This document shows positions 18,198 to 26,712 of a DNA stretch of 64,000 nucleotides, piece by piece (positions within the stretch are counted from its first letter, which is position 1; each line of letters opens with the position of its first letter). Made by a program: the position numbers and the translations under genes. The stretch comes from Dethiosulfovibrio salsuginis (GTDB lineage Bacteria > Synergistota > Synergistia > Synergistales > Dethiosulfovibrionaceae). The stretch lies in the NCBI RefSeq assembly GCF_900177735.1, contig NZ_FXBB01000006.1, positions 20,775-84,774 of the forward strand, given 5' to 3'. The notes beneath the pieces are model-generated. The model did no database searches. It saw only the letters and a list, made by a program, of their open reading frames with translations, and was not told where the DNA came from.

Positions 18198-18644
18198 ATG
18201 AAATTCACCGAAGTCGTAGCGGTACTGATCATAGTCGCGGCTATGAGCCTGGTGGGCAACATGGTGGGATCGGGAAACGGCATAGTAGAGTCCCTTCCTG
18301 GTATGGTCTTTCTAGTTGGCCTGTGTGTCGCCGGCATAGCTTTAGGTAAGGTAATACCGGGCAACATCCCAAGCGTGGCGTGGATAGTTCTGATAGGCTG
18401 TATTCTCACCTATCCCACATTCCCCGGTGCGGAGGTATTCAGCGGATGGGTTAAAAAAGTTAACTTTCTAGCTCTCACGACTCCCATACTGGCCTACGCA
18501 GGACTGGCCCTCGGCAAGGACCTCGACCTGCTCAAAAAGACCGGATGGAGGATCGTCGTCGTATCCATAGTGGTCTTCGTCGGAACCTACGTGTGTTCCG
18601 CCCTGATAGCTCAAGGTGTCCTTGGACTTACCGGACAACTGTAA
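18198..18644 (+). CDS. Small membrane protein, partner of DUF3100
   Basis: A 148-residue membrane protein with four to five hydrophobic segments. Its C-terminal part (LAYAGLALGKDLDLLKKTGWRIVVVSIVVFVGTYVCSA) recalls the end segments of several secondary carriers. It starts one base after the stop of the DUF3100 gene (AAAGGGAGG upstream), so the two are very likely made together and may form a two-part transporter for the substrate or product of the M20 amidohydrolase. I do not recognise a named family. Confidence 0.7.
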   Translation: MKFTEVVAVLIIVAAMSLVGNMVGSGNGIVESLPGMVFLVGLCVAGIALGKVIPGNIPSVAWIVLIGCILTYPTFPGAEVFSGWVKKVNFLALTTPILAYAGLALGKDLDLLKKTGWRIVVVSIVVFVGTYVCSALIAQGVLGLTGQL

Positions 18645-18652
18645 CCGATAAA

Positions 18653-18696
18653 CGAGGAGGCCCTGGACGATACGTCGCCCAGGGCCTCCTCGTTTT
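18653..18696 (+). terminator. Terminator of the M20-DUF3100 operon
   Basis: CGAGGAGGCCCTGG and its complement form a 14-bp stem with a 12-base loop, followed by TTTT. The tract touches the stop codon of convergent pepF, so the hairpin can serve both strands. Confidence 0.85.
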
Positions 18697-20494
18697 ACCT
18701 CACAAACCCCTCCAGTTCGTCCAGCTTTTCCTCAAATAGACGTAGCATCGAATGGAGGGACGCCGATTCCTCCATATCCACCCCGGCGGCTCGAAGGAGA
18801 TCGATAGGATACATAGAGCTGCCGCCTGAGAGAAACCCTATGTAATCCTGCACAGCCCTATCCCCTTCTTTCAATATCCTATCCGCCAGAACCGTCGCCG
18901 CAGAATAGCCGGTGGCGTACTGGTATACGTAGAAAGCGCTGTAAAAATGGGGTATCCTTGCCCATTCGACCTCTATATCCCCATCTACCACGACCTCCGG
19001 GCCATAGTACTTCCTATTCAGATCCCCCCACAGAGAGCTCAAAGACTGAGGAGTCAGTGGCTCCTGAGACTCCACCGCTCGGTGGGTCTCCAGCTCAAAT
19101 TGGGCGAACATGGCCTGCCGAAACACGGTGGTCCTGACCTGCTCTAAGTAGTAGTTTAAGAGGAAGGGCCGCTCATTCTCCCGTTCCTTCAGGAGATGCT
19201 CCATCAGTAGAACCTCGTTGGTGGTGGAAGCCACCTCCGCCACGAAAATAGAGTAATCCCCGTAGACCGGCGGCTGTCCTTTATGGGAGTGCCAGGAGTG
19301 AAGGGAGTGTCCCATCTCGTGAGCCAAGGTAAAAACGTCCCTCAAGGTACCGTTGTAGTTGAGCAGGACAAAAGGGTTTGTGCCATAACTACCCCAGGAG
19401 TAGGCCCCCTTTCTCTTTCCCTGATTCTCGTATACGTCTATCCATCTATCCTCCAGCCCCTGAGAGAGGACTGACAGGTATTTCTCTCCCAGAGGGGTCA
19501 GTCCCGCCTTGACGGTCGACTTGGCCTCCTCCCAGGGGATATCTACCTCCGGCTCGTCGAAAATTGGGACGTAGAGGTCGTACATATGGAGCTCCTCAAG
19601 ACCTAGAGCCCTTTTCCTAAGGGACATATAGCGATGAAGAAGGGGAAGGCCCTTCTCAACGGTTTTCAATAGATTCTCGTAAACCGATACCGGTATTCTG
19701 TTTCCGTCCAAAGCGGCATCCAGGCTGGAGTCGTAGCGATGAACCCGGGCGGAGAAGGCGTCCTCCTTGACGCTGGCACCGTAGGACGCCGCCAGAGTGT
19801 TTTTAAACGACCCGTAGGTTCTGTGAATCCCCTCAAAGGCGTTCTTTCTGACCTCCCTATCCTTGGACCTGATCAGACGATAATACCTTTCCTCCGAGAG
19901 CTCGACTTCCTCTCCCCTATCGTCCTTTATCCTCGGGAAAACCATATCCCCGTTTGTGAGCATGGAAAAAATATGCTCAGGAGCCTGGGCTACCTCGCCC
20001 ATACCGGCCAGAAGCTCCTCTTCTCTGGCCGATAGGACATGGGGCTTCCTCCTCAGAATATCCTCCAGATGGAAACGATAAACCTCAAGGAGGGGCTCCT
20101 GCTCCAGGAAGGACCACACTTTATCCTCGTCGATAGCCAGGATTTCGGGGACGATAAAGGACATAGCGGTGGATACCTGAACGCTGAGGGCCATAGCCCT
20201 GTCCGCCATAGCCTTAGAGTCCTCGTCCCCTACGTCCTGATGGCTCTTCATCGTGGCGTAGACGAACACCTTGCCTAACTCCACCCCGAGATCATCGACC
20301 AGGGAAAGACAGCTCAAGAGCTCTGAGGCGCCTTTCCCCAGCTTTCCCTGAAACTCCTGGAGCTGGGCCCCTTTTTCAAGGACCTCGTCGAAAGCACTCT
20401 GCCAACAGTCCTCAGATTCATATATAGTCGAAAGGTCCCATCTATAGGCTTGATCTATCTCGTCCCTTTTCGGGAGAGCTCCCTTATTGCTCAT
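18695..20494 (-). CDS. pepF: Oligoendopeptidase F (M3B)
   Basis: This cytoplasmic zinc oligopeptidase degrades peptides of roughly 7-20 residues, suiting a peptide-fermenting lifestyle. The catalytic motif HEMGH is at residues 392-396, preceded by YSWGSYGTNPFVLLNYNGT and followed by the downstream metal ligand region FVAEVASTTNEVLL. At 599 residues it is full length. ATAAGGAGATG lies just upstream of the ATG. The thioredoxin/NHL gene ends 19 bases upstream on the same strand, so they may be co-transcribed. Confidence 0.96.
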   Translation of the reverse strand: MSNKGALPKRDEIDQAYRWDLSTIYESEDCWQSAFDEVLEKGAQLQEFQGKLGKGASELLSCLSLVDDLGVELGKVFVYATMKSHQDVGDEDSKAMADRAMALSVQVSTAMSFIVPEILAIDEDKVWSFLEQEPLLEVYRFHLEDILRRKPHVLSAREEELLAGMGEVAQAPEHIFSMLTNGDMVFPRIKDDRGEEVELSEERYYRLIRSKDREVRKNAFEGIHRTYGSFKNTLAASYGASVKEDAFSARVHRYDSSLDAALDGNRIPVSVYENLLKTVEKGLPLLHRYMSLRKRALGLEELHMYDLYVPIFDEPEVDIPWEEAKSTVKAGLTPLGEKYLSVLSQGLEDRWIDVYENQGKRKGAYSWGSYGTNPFVLLNYNGTLRDVFTLAHEMGHSLHSWHSHKGQPPVYGDYSIFVAEVASTTNEVLLMEHLLKERENERPFLLNYYLEQVRTTVFRQAMFAQFELETHRAVESQEPLTPQSLSSLWGDLNRKYYGPEVVVDGDIEVEWARIPHFYSAFYVYQYATGYSAATVLADRILKEGDRAVQDYIGFLSGGSSMYPIDLLRAAGVDMEESASLHSMLRLFEEKLDELEGFVR

Positions 20495-20513
20495 AAAAAC
20501 ATCTCCTTATCGA

Positions 20514-21905
20514 TTAATTTAGACCTACTATATCCAAAATCTCCGGCTCTCCGCCTTTTTTATCGAAATGGACGATCCTGCCACTTCCCAGGTCGGCGAC
20601 GTAAAACCTGTCTCCTCTTACGGCAACGTCGGATGGACAGAAAAGTCTCTGCCATTTTTTTGAGCCGTAGAGGGTAAAAGCCTGACGATTGGAGAGATCT
20701 ATTCCCCTTATTCTGTCGTTGTAGCTATCGGCGACATAGAGAATCCCTTCGTTTATGCACAACCCCATAGGTCTCTGGAAAAGGGCCTTAGATCCTATTC
20801 CATCCCTACAGCCGTATAGAAAAGGGCCCTCCCCGACCAAAGTACGAACCATACCTGATGCGGTGTCGATCCATCTTATCGAATTGGAGTAGCTATCGGA
20901 GATAAAAAGCACCCTTCCGTCGGATATGATAGCCTCAGGAGAACCTAAAGTCGCCAGACTCGGTGGACCGTCGTCCATACCTGGACGGCCGGTGCCGGCA
21001 AAAGGGCTGGCTCCTCCTCCCGATAGAGACTGGACCCATATCTGATGGGTCCCCGCTGAGGCGACGTAAAGAAGGCCATCCTTACAGACACCGCCTTTAG
21101 GGCAACCGAAAGACCTCGGTCCCGCTAACAACGCAGGATTACCGTTACCGGAGAAAGTCCCCAACTCTTTGCCCTTGAGGTCGATAATCCTGACCTTTCT
21201 CCCCCGCCTATCGAATATAAACACCCTGTCCTGAGAACAGTAAAAGCCCGTAACATCGGATAAAGTGGGCCTTCCCAAGCCGATAGATCTCTCGATGGAG
21301 GCGGAGAGCCCGTCCTGGGATAAGTTCAAGAAAATCAATCGATTAGATTTTCCGTCAAGGATAACCAGTCTCTCACCAAAGAGAGCGAGCCTTACGGGAA
21401 GCATATTTAGCTCAGTCCCTTTGAACCTCTGCTGTTCTGAAGGCTTGATATCCCCTACGACTCTAGCCGTTCTCTGCATCGTCTTTATCACCGGGCGAAG
21501 TATCTCAGGAGGGATAACCCCCTCTTTAGCCCATGCAAGATATCCTTTAGGATCGACTACCACCGTTGCAGGCCAGCCGTTTATCAGGTAGGATTTTCTT
21601 ATCGACTTAGAGGAATCGTCGTAAACAGGAAAATCCACACCGGAACACTCCAGCAAGGCGGTCATACGCCTGATATCCCTCTCAGCAGGAAACCTAGGAC
21701 AGTGAACGCCGACCAGGTCTACGTCCTCCTTGAACTCTTCCCTGAGGGATATAACCGTATCGACCATAGAGAGGTCATCGTCTCTGGCTCCGTTGAAAAA
21801 GAGGACTATGGTTATTCGGCCCTCTCTAGGGTAACCGGAATCCCCTCCCAGGGAAAGCCCGGGCATCGATGGAGCAGGAGCTGCTCCTCCGTATATAGTT
21901 ACCAT
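20514..21905 (-). CDS. Thioredoxin-fold plus NHL-repeat protein (NHLRC2-like)
   Basis: Residues 1-150 look like a thioredoxin/AhpC fold (GRITIVLFFNGARDDDLSMVDT; GWPATVVVDPKGYLAWAKEG) and the rest forms a beta-propeller of NHL-type repeats (LFQRPMGLCINEGILYVADS, LFCPSDVAVRGDRFYVADLG). The arrangement resembles NHLRC2. The position of the redox CxxC reads NGARDDD, so no disulfide chemistry is expected. The function is unknown; a binding scaffold is possible. The ATG at 21905 (MVTIYGG) follows AGGAGG; the frame extends to 21929. No signal peptide. Confidence 0.75.
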   Translation of the reverse strand: MVTIYGGAAPAPSMPGLSLGGDSGYPREGRITIVLFFNGARDDDLSMVDTVISLREEFKEDVDLVGVHCPRFPAERDIRRMTALLECSGVDFPVYDDSSKSIRKSYLINGWPATVVVDPKGYLAWAKEGVIPPEILRPVIKTMQRTARVVGDIKPSEQQRFKGTELNMLPVRLALFGERLVILDGKSNRLIFLNLSQDGLSASIERSIGLGRPTLSDVTGFYCSQDRVFIFDRRGRKVRIIDLKGKELGTFSGNGNPALLAGPRSFGCPKGGVCKDGLLYVASAGTHQIWVQSLSGGGASPFAGTGRPGMDDGPPSLATLGSPEAIISDGRVLFISDSYSNSIRWIDTASGMVRTLVGEGPFLYGCRDGIGSKALFQRPMGLCINEGILYVADSYNDRIRGIDLSNRQAFTLYGSKKWQRLFCPSDVAVRGDRFYVADLGSGRIVHFDKKGGEPEILDIVGLN

Positions 21906-22007
21906 CTCAAAACCTCCTAAGCTTTTCACCGAGAGAATTATACCCTCTATATCGTGGTATACCTACCGAATGCCGAAGATGTATCGTGTATAAAGTATAA
22001 TATCCGT

Positions 22008-22037
22008 TTGACACACCTCTTTATCCTAGGATATAGT
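22008..22037 (+). promoter_or_regulatory. Sigma-70 promoter of the TAXI-TRAP operon
   Basis: TTGACA (22008-22013), an 18-base spacer and TATAGT (22032-22037) lie 64 bases upstream of the start of the binding-protein gene. Confidence 0.7.
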
Positions 22038-22101
22038 AATGGAAGTACCTTATAAAGGCAGTGGGGAAAGGATTTACACACAGAACTAAGGAGGGAAAAA
22101 T

Positions 22102-23079
22102 ATGAGTAAGAAAATCGCATTGTTTTTGGCTTTAGCAATGGCAACCATGGTCGCAGGATCGGCTATGGCGGAGGACCCGGCACAGCTTCGTTTTATGGCG
22201 GGACCTCCAGGGGGAAACTGGTTTGCACTGGGTGGCTCCCTGTCTGATATGTGGACCAAAAACGGACTTCCTACGACCAGCGGAACAGGCGGAGGGGTGT
22301 CCAACATAGTCAACGCCGACAACGGCAAGGGAGATATGGGATTCTCCGTCACATCCATGGTCGGAGCAGCGGTAAAAGGCGGCGACGCCCCCTTTAAGGA
22401 CGCGCACTCAAACGTGTCTGTTCTGGCTAACCTTTACACCCAGTACACCTACTTCATAGTCAGAAAGGATTTTGCCGAGAAAAACGACATAAAGACCCTC
22501 GGCGACATCGTGGAGAAAAAACTCCCCGTCCGTTTTGCGACCCTGAAGCCAGGCACTTCCTCGGAGTTCGTGATCCGCAACCTCTTCAAGGTAGGCTATG
22601 GCGTCGATTACCGTAAGGCCATAACCGAGTGGGGCGGAAAGGTCGAGTTCTCCTCCTACTCCGACGGATCGAACCTCCTGGCGGACAACCACATCGATTG
22701 CTTTGCCTTCTCCGTGGGCAAGATAGCTTCCATCGTCATGCAGATAGAGAGCCAGACCGATATACTCATACTTCCGGTGGACGAAAAGGCCAGACAGGCA
22801 ATGACCGACGCCTTCGGCACGGTGACCTTCAACGTAGAGCCCGGCGTCTACAAGTCGGTGACCGAGCCGGTTCCGACCATAGGGGACTACACCTGCATCG
22901 TCATCAGAAACGATATCTCCGACGAGCTAGCGTACAAACTTTCCGAGCTCGTTTGGAACAACAAAGAGACCCTGGCAAAAGGGGTTAAGGACATGGAGGA
23001 GCTGAATCCCGTCGAGGCCGTTCCCTCCGCGGTACCTGCCCATCCTGGCGCAGCAAAGTTCTGGAAGAGCGTCCAGTAG
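22102..23079 (+). CDS. TAXI family TRAP transporter solute-binding protein
   Basis: The 325-residue protein has a cleavable signal peptide (MSKKIALFLALAMATMVAGSAMA, residues 1-23). The mature part begins EDPAQLRFMAGPPGGNWFALGG, the TAXI-type ligand-binding start, and contains GTGGGVSNIVNADNGKGDMGF. It captures a carboxylate, often glutamate or another organic acid in characterised TAXI systems, outside the membrane for the permease encoded next. AAGGAGGG precedes the ATG. A hairpin separates it from the permease gene, which probably keeps the binding protein in excess. Confidence 0.92.
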   Translation: MSKKIALFLALAMATMVAGSAMAEDPAQLRFMAGPPGGNWFALGGSLSDMWTKNGLPTTSGTGGGVSNIVNADNGKGDMGFSVTSMVGAAVKGGDAPFKDAHSNVSVLANLYTQYTYFIVRKDFAEKNDIKTLGDIVEKKLPVRFATLKPGTSSEFVIRNLFKVGYGVDYRKAITEWGGKVEFSSYSDGSNLLADNHIDCFAFSVGKIASIVMQIESQTDILILPVDEKARQAMTDAFGTVTFNVEPGVYKSVTEPVPTIGDYTCIVIRNDISDELAYKLSELVWNNKETLAKGVKDMEELNPVEAVPSAVPAHPGAAKFWKSVQ

Positions 23080-23102
23080 TCAGCGATATCCTACCGCAAA
23101 AA

Positions 23103-23130
23103 AATGCGGGTGACCTGAGTCGCCCGCATT
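23103..23130 (+). terminator. Intercistronic attenuator between TAXI and TRAP genes
   Basis: AATGCGGGTGA and TCGCCCGCATT form an 11-bp stem (one G-U) with a 6-base loop and a T-rich tail CTCTGTTTTT. Partial termination here would give more binding protein than permease. Confidence 0.65.
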
Positions 23131-23156
23131 CTCTGTTTTTACTCGAAAAGGAGTAG

Positions 23157-25031
23157 ATGCTAAATATGAGAAAATTACAGGGACTTACGGCAAAGGCGTT
23201 TTATCTCTACGTCCTTGCGATGGGCTTTTTTCACCTATACACCGCCCTGTTCGGCACATTTGAGGCCTACCTTCAAAGGGCGATCCACCTCACGTGGGTT
23301 CTCCCTATGGCCTTTATACTCTATCCCATAGGGGGCAAAAAAGAGGGCCAGGAGATAGCCGACAGCACCATACCCTGGTACGACTGGGCTCTCGCAGCAG
23401 CGTCGCTAGCACCGGGACTGTATATCATGATGAACTACACCGATATTACGTACAGAATGGCTCAGGTAGACCCGGTAACCACGGCACAGCTCATACTGGG
23501 ATCCCTACTGACGGTGCTTCTCATAGAGGCTACCAGAAGGGTTGTAGGCCTTCCTCTCGCCATAATAGCCGCCTTCTTCACCGCCTATATGTACCTAGGA
23601 CACTATATGCCCGGCATAATGAAGGGGCTATCATTCTCCTTCCATGAGGTAATAGAGCAGATATACCTCATAGACGAGGGGATCTTCTCTATCCCCCTAG
23701 GGGTCTCGGCCACCTTCGTCATGATATTCCTGATCTTCGGGGGATTTTTGGAGAAAAGCGGCGTGGGAGCATATTTTATGGAGTTCGCCCAGGCGTTCAC
23801 CGGAACCTCTCCCGGCGGCCCAGCTAAGATAGCGGTGGTCAGCTCCGCCCTGTTCGGGTCCATATCGGGGGCGGCGGTGGCCAACGTCTACGGAACGGGG
23901 ACATTCACCATACCTCTAATGAAGAGGATAGGTTACCCACCGTTCTTCGCCGCGGCGGTGGAGGCGGTCGCCAGCACAGGAGGACAGATAATGCCTCCCA
24001 TCATGGGAGCCGGTGCCTTCATAATGGCATCCTTCCTGGGGGTTCAGTTTAAGGTAATCATGGTCGCAGCGATTCTCCCCGCTGTTCTGTACTACGCGGC
24101 GGTTCTGCTCATGGTCCACCTTGGGGCTCTGAAGAACAACTTAAAAGGGCTCTCACCTGAGGAGCTTCCGGACAAAAAGACTGTCATAAAGAAGCTTTAC
24201 ATGATGTCGCCGATAGTGGTGCTCATATACCTCCTTCTGTCGGGCTACACCCCCATGCTGGCGGCGGTAATAGGCATATTGGCGGCCTGGGTGGTTTCCC
24301 TCCCGGAGAAAGCCAACAGAATGGGACCGAAAGCCATTCTGGACGCTATCTACACCGGTGCGAAAAATATCCCTGTGGTTTGTATCGCCTGTGCCGCCGC
24401 AGGGTTAGTCGTCGGATCGGTCTCCTTGACGGGAATAGGGTTTAAGTTCGTAGGACTGGTGTTCTCCGTGGCCAGCGACGCTCCCTTTATGGCCCTGGTC
24501 ATGATAGCTATGGTATCGTTGGTCCTGGGGATGGGATTGCCGACTACCAGCGCCTACATACTGGGAGCAGCTCTCGGGGTTCCTGCCCTGGCTAAGCTGG
24601 GATTCCCCCCGATAGCGGCCCATATGTTCGTCTTTTACTTCGCCATAGTGTCCAACATAACCCCGCCTGTGGCTCTAGCGGCCTACGCCGCAAGCTCTAT
24701 AGCCGACGCAAATCCCAACAAAACGGGATTTCAAGCGATGAAACTGGGGATACTGGCCTTCATAATCCCCTTCGCCTTCAGCTACGATCAGGGATTGTTG
24801 CTGTCCTCCGGGACAACCCAGAACCTCATAGCTATAGCTGGAGGGGTCGGGTCCCTCTTCGCGATGGGACACTCTATGTTAGGCTACACTAACAGAATAA
24901 TTCAGCAGTGGCAGAGAGGGATATTCCTGATCGCAGGAATACTCTGCATATGGCCGATCGCCTGGGTAAAGCTGACAGGGATCGCCGTGACCTTGGCCTG
25001 CAGTTTTATCTGGAGAGACAAAAAGAGCTGA
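23157..25031 (+). CDS. TRAP transporter fused 4TM/12TM permease (TAXI type)
   Basis: The 624-residue membrane protein fuses the small (DctQ-like) and large (DctM-like) TRAP permease subunits, the usual form for TAXI systems. The large-subunit signatures GSISGAAVANVYGTGTFTIP, ASTGGQIMPPIMGAGAF and MGLPTTSAYILGAALGVPAL are clear. Transport is Na+- or H+-driven and needs the preceding binding protein. The start could be ATG 23157, which is only 3 bases from AGGAG, or the ATG three codons later, 12 bases away. A strong terminator follows. Confidence 0.93.
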   Translation: MLNMRKLQGLTAKAFYLYVLAMGFFHLYTALFGTFEAYLQRAIHLTWVLPMAFILYPIGGKKEGQEIADSTIPWYDWALAAASLAPGLYIMMNYTDITYRMAQVDPVTTAQLILGSLLTVLLIEATRRVVGLPLAIIAAFFTAYMYLGHYMPGIMKGLSFSFHEVIEQIYLIDEGIFSIPLGVSATFVMIFLIFGGFLEKSGVGAYFMEFAQAFTGTSPGGPAKIAVVSSALFGSISGAAVANVYGTGTFTIPLMKRIGYPPFFAAAVEAVASTGGQIMPPIMGAGAFIMASFLGVQFKVIMVAAILPAVLYYAAVLLMVHLGALKNNLKGLSPEELPDKKTVIKKLYMMSPIVVLIYLLLSGYTPMLAAVIGILAAWVVSLPEKANRMGPKAILDAIYTGAKNIPVVCIACAAAGLVVGSVSLTGIGFKFVGLVFSVASDAPFMALVMIAMVSLVLGMGLPTTSAYILGAALGVPALAKLGFPPIAAHMFVFYFAIVSNITPPVALAAYAASSIADANPNKTGFQAMKLGILAFIIPFAFSYDQGLLLSSGTTQNLIAIAGGVGSLFAMGHSMLGYTNRIIQQWQRGIFLIAGILCIWPIAWVKLTGIAVTLACSFIWRDKKS

Positions 25032-25041
25032 TGAGAGACGA

Positions 25042-25076
25042 AAAGCCCCCAATCCCTGTCAGGGATTGGGGGCTTT
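25042..25076 (+). terminator. Terminator of the TAXI-TRAP operon
   Basis: AAAGCCCCCAATCCCTG pairs perfectly with its complement, 10 bases after the permease stop. Confidence 0.85.
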
Positions 25077-25185
25077 ATCCAATGTGATCGAATTACCTCA
25101 AAGAGATAGTCTAAGAAAAAAAGACTATAAAGCCGATAATAGGACATATTCGTATGTCAGGTCAAATAACAAAGCACAGAAAAAC

Positions 25186-25213
25186 TTGCCTGACCATCCC
25201 TGACGTATATAAT
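25186..25213 (+). promoter_or_regulatory. Sigma-70 promoter of hsp20
   Basis: TTGCCT, a 16-base spacer and TATAAT (25208-25213) lie 48 bases upstream of the hsp20 start. I see no CIRCE-type inverted repeat. Confidence 0.6.
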
Positions 25214-25260
25214 AAGGGCCATAAAGATCAACAAAGATCAGACTCACGGAGGTGGAGGAA

Positions 25261-25725
25261 ATGAGAAGATTTTTAGTTCCAACAAGGTCAGGCAGAGGCA
25301 CTATGGATCCTTTTTCCTTCATGGACAACGCCATGAGGGCAATGTTCCAGGAGTTTAGCGACTCGACCCAGGACAACAACAGGCCGATGGTCCCGTCTAT
25401 GGACGTATACAGAAAGGACGGGATTTTTACCCTTGTGATGGATCTTCCTGGAGTGGACAAAAACGACATCGACCTAAAGGTCTACAGGGACAGGGTCGAG
25501 GTCAAGGCCCAAAGGAGCGCCCAGGAATGCCTGAAGGAAGAGGACTGCGCCCACAGCGAGAGGTTCTACGGCTCCATATCAAGGACCGTGTCCTTCCCTA
25601 CAGAGGTGGACTGCGACTCGGTCCAGGCCAGCTACGTAGACGGGGTCCTCAAGGTTCAGGTGAAGGAGCTCCAGGCCGGAGGAGAGGGCAAAGCCATAGC
25701 TATCTCCGACGGATCACAAGCTTAA
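25261..25725 (+). CDS. Small heat shock protein, Hsp20/alpha-crystallin family
   Basis: The 154-residue ATP-independent chaperone holds unfolding proteins. The alpha-crystallin domain spans about residues 40-140, with VYRKDGIFTLVMDLPGVDKNDIDL split over two strands, FYGSISRTVSFP and the closing strand ASYVDGVLKVQV. The ATG at 25261 is 8 bases after GGAGG and is preferred over the in-frame GTG at 25252, which overlaps that site. It is monocistronic with its own promoter and terminator. Confidence 0.94.
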   Translation: MRRFLVPTRSGRGTMDPFSFMDNAMRAMFQEFSDSTQDNNRPMVPSMDVYRKDGIFTLVMDLPGVDKNDIDLKVYRDRVEVKAQRSAQECLKEEDCAHSERFYGSISRTVSFPTEVDCDSVQASYVDGVLKVQVKELQAGGEGKAIAISDGSQA

Positions 25726-25762
25726 CGTACAGGGCAGAGGGTATCCCTCTGCCCTGTACGTT
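25724..25762. terminator. Bidirectional terminator hsp20 / D-2-hydroxyacid dehydrogenase
   Basis: AACGTACAGGGCAGAGGG and its perfect complement form an 18-bp stem with a 3-base loop. It abuts the hsp20 stop and the end of the convergent dehydrogenase gene. Confidence 0.88.
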
Positions 25763-26712
25763 TATCTCACCACGTTTTGAGGCTTGCCGTCCATCCAGAG
25801 CCTGACGTTGTCGATGGCGATCACGGCCCTACTCTGGAGTGCCTCGGGGGTCGCGAAGGCGACGTGAGGTGTTAAGACGCAGTTAGGGGCATCCAGGAGA
25901 GGATATCCTTCCAGAAGCGGCGGCTCCATATCGAAGACGTCTATCCCTGCCCCTGCTATTGACCCTGACTTCAGGGCATCCGCAAGGGCCTTGTTGTCCA
26001 CGATAGGCCCTCGGGCGGTGTTTATGAGGAAGGACGACCGCTTCATGGACGAGATCATATCCCGATCTATAAGCCCGGCGGTCTCCCCGTTACAGGGGAG
26101 GTGGAGGGAGATCAGGTCACATGAGGACATCAGGTCCTTCAGGGATAAATAGGGGATTCCCATGGACAGTACCTCGTCCCTTTGGGATCTGCTGTAGGCC
26201 ACCACGTTGCACCCTAGGGCCTTAAAGACGGCGGCGACCTTCACCCCGATAGCCCCAGTCCCGACTATTCCGACGGTCTTCCCCGCCAGCTGGTTGCCTA
26301 TAAGGCCGTCCTTGGTCTTTCCTGCCCTGACCGCGCCGTCGCAGGGAACGATCTTTCTGACCACAGCCAAAGACAGACCGAGAGCTAGCTCCACGACCGA
26401 ATCGGTAGAGTAACCGGCGCAGTTGGAGACAGTGATCCTCTTGGAGAGGCATGATTCCATGTCGACGTGATCGTAACCGGTAAAGGCAACGGAGATCATC
26501 TTAAGTCTGTCGCAGGAGGATATAACCTGACCGCCTAGAGGCATGTTTGCTATAATCGCCACGTCAGCTCCAGCCAGCCTTTTCACGTTTTCTTTCACAT
26601 CGTCCGACCTACAATAGGCCTCGAAGGAGTGCCCTTGGCTCAAAAGAGGGGCAACGAGGCCGTCAAGATATCCCCGCGCCACCCCAAGGGATTCCAGCAG
26701 GACTATCCTCAT
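25762..26712 (-). CDS. D-isomer-specific 2-hydroxyacid dehydrogenase
   Basis: An NAD-dependent dehydrogenase of 316 residues interconverting a 2-keto acid and a D-2-hydroxy acid. The Rossmann motif GIVGTGAIGVKVAAVFKALG is central. The catalytic triad is visible as Arg in NTARGPIVD, Glu in GIDVFDMEPP and His in NCVLTPHVAF. The start at 26712 overlaps the stop of the upstream butyrate kinase gene (ATGA), so it belongs to the buk/ptb operon. It may reduce 2-keto acids from amino-acid deamination; the exact substrate is unknown. Confidence 0.9.
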   Translation of the reverse strand: MRIVLLESLGVARGYLDGLVAPLLSQGHSFEAYCRSDDVKENVKRLAGADVAIIANMPLGGQVISSCDRLKMISVAFTGYDHVDMESCLSKRITVSNCAGYSTDSVVELALGLSLAVVRKIVPCDGAVRAGKTKDGLIGNQLAGKTVGIVGTGAIGVKVAAVFKALGCNVVAYSRSQRDEVLSMGIPYLSLKDLMSSCDLISLHLPCNGETAGLIDRDMISSMKRSSFLINTARGPIVDNKALADALKSGSIAGAGIDVFDMEPPLLEGYPLLDAPNCVLTPHVAFATPEALQSRAVIAIDNVRLWMDGKPQNVVR

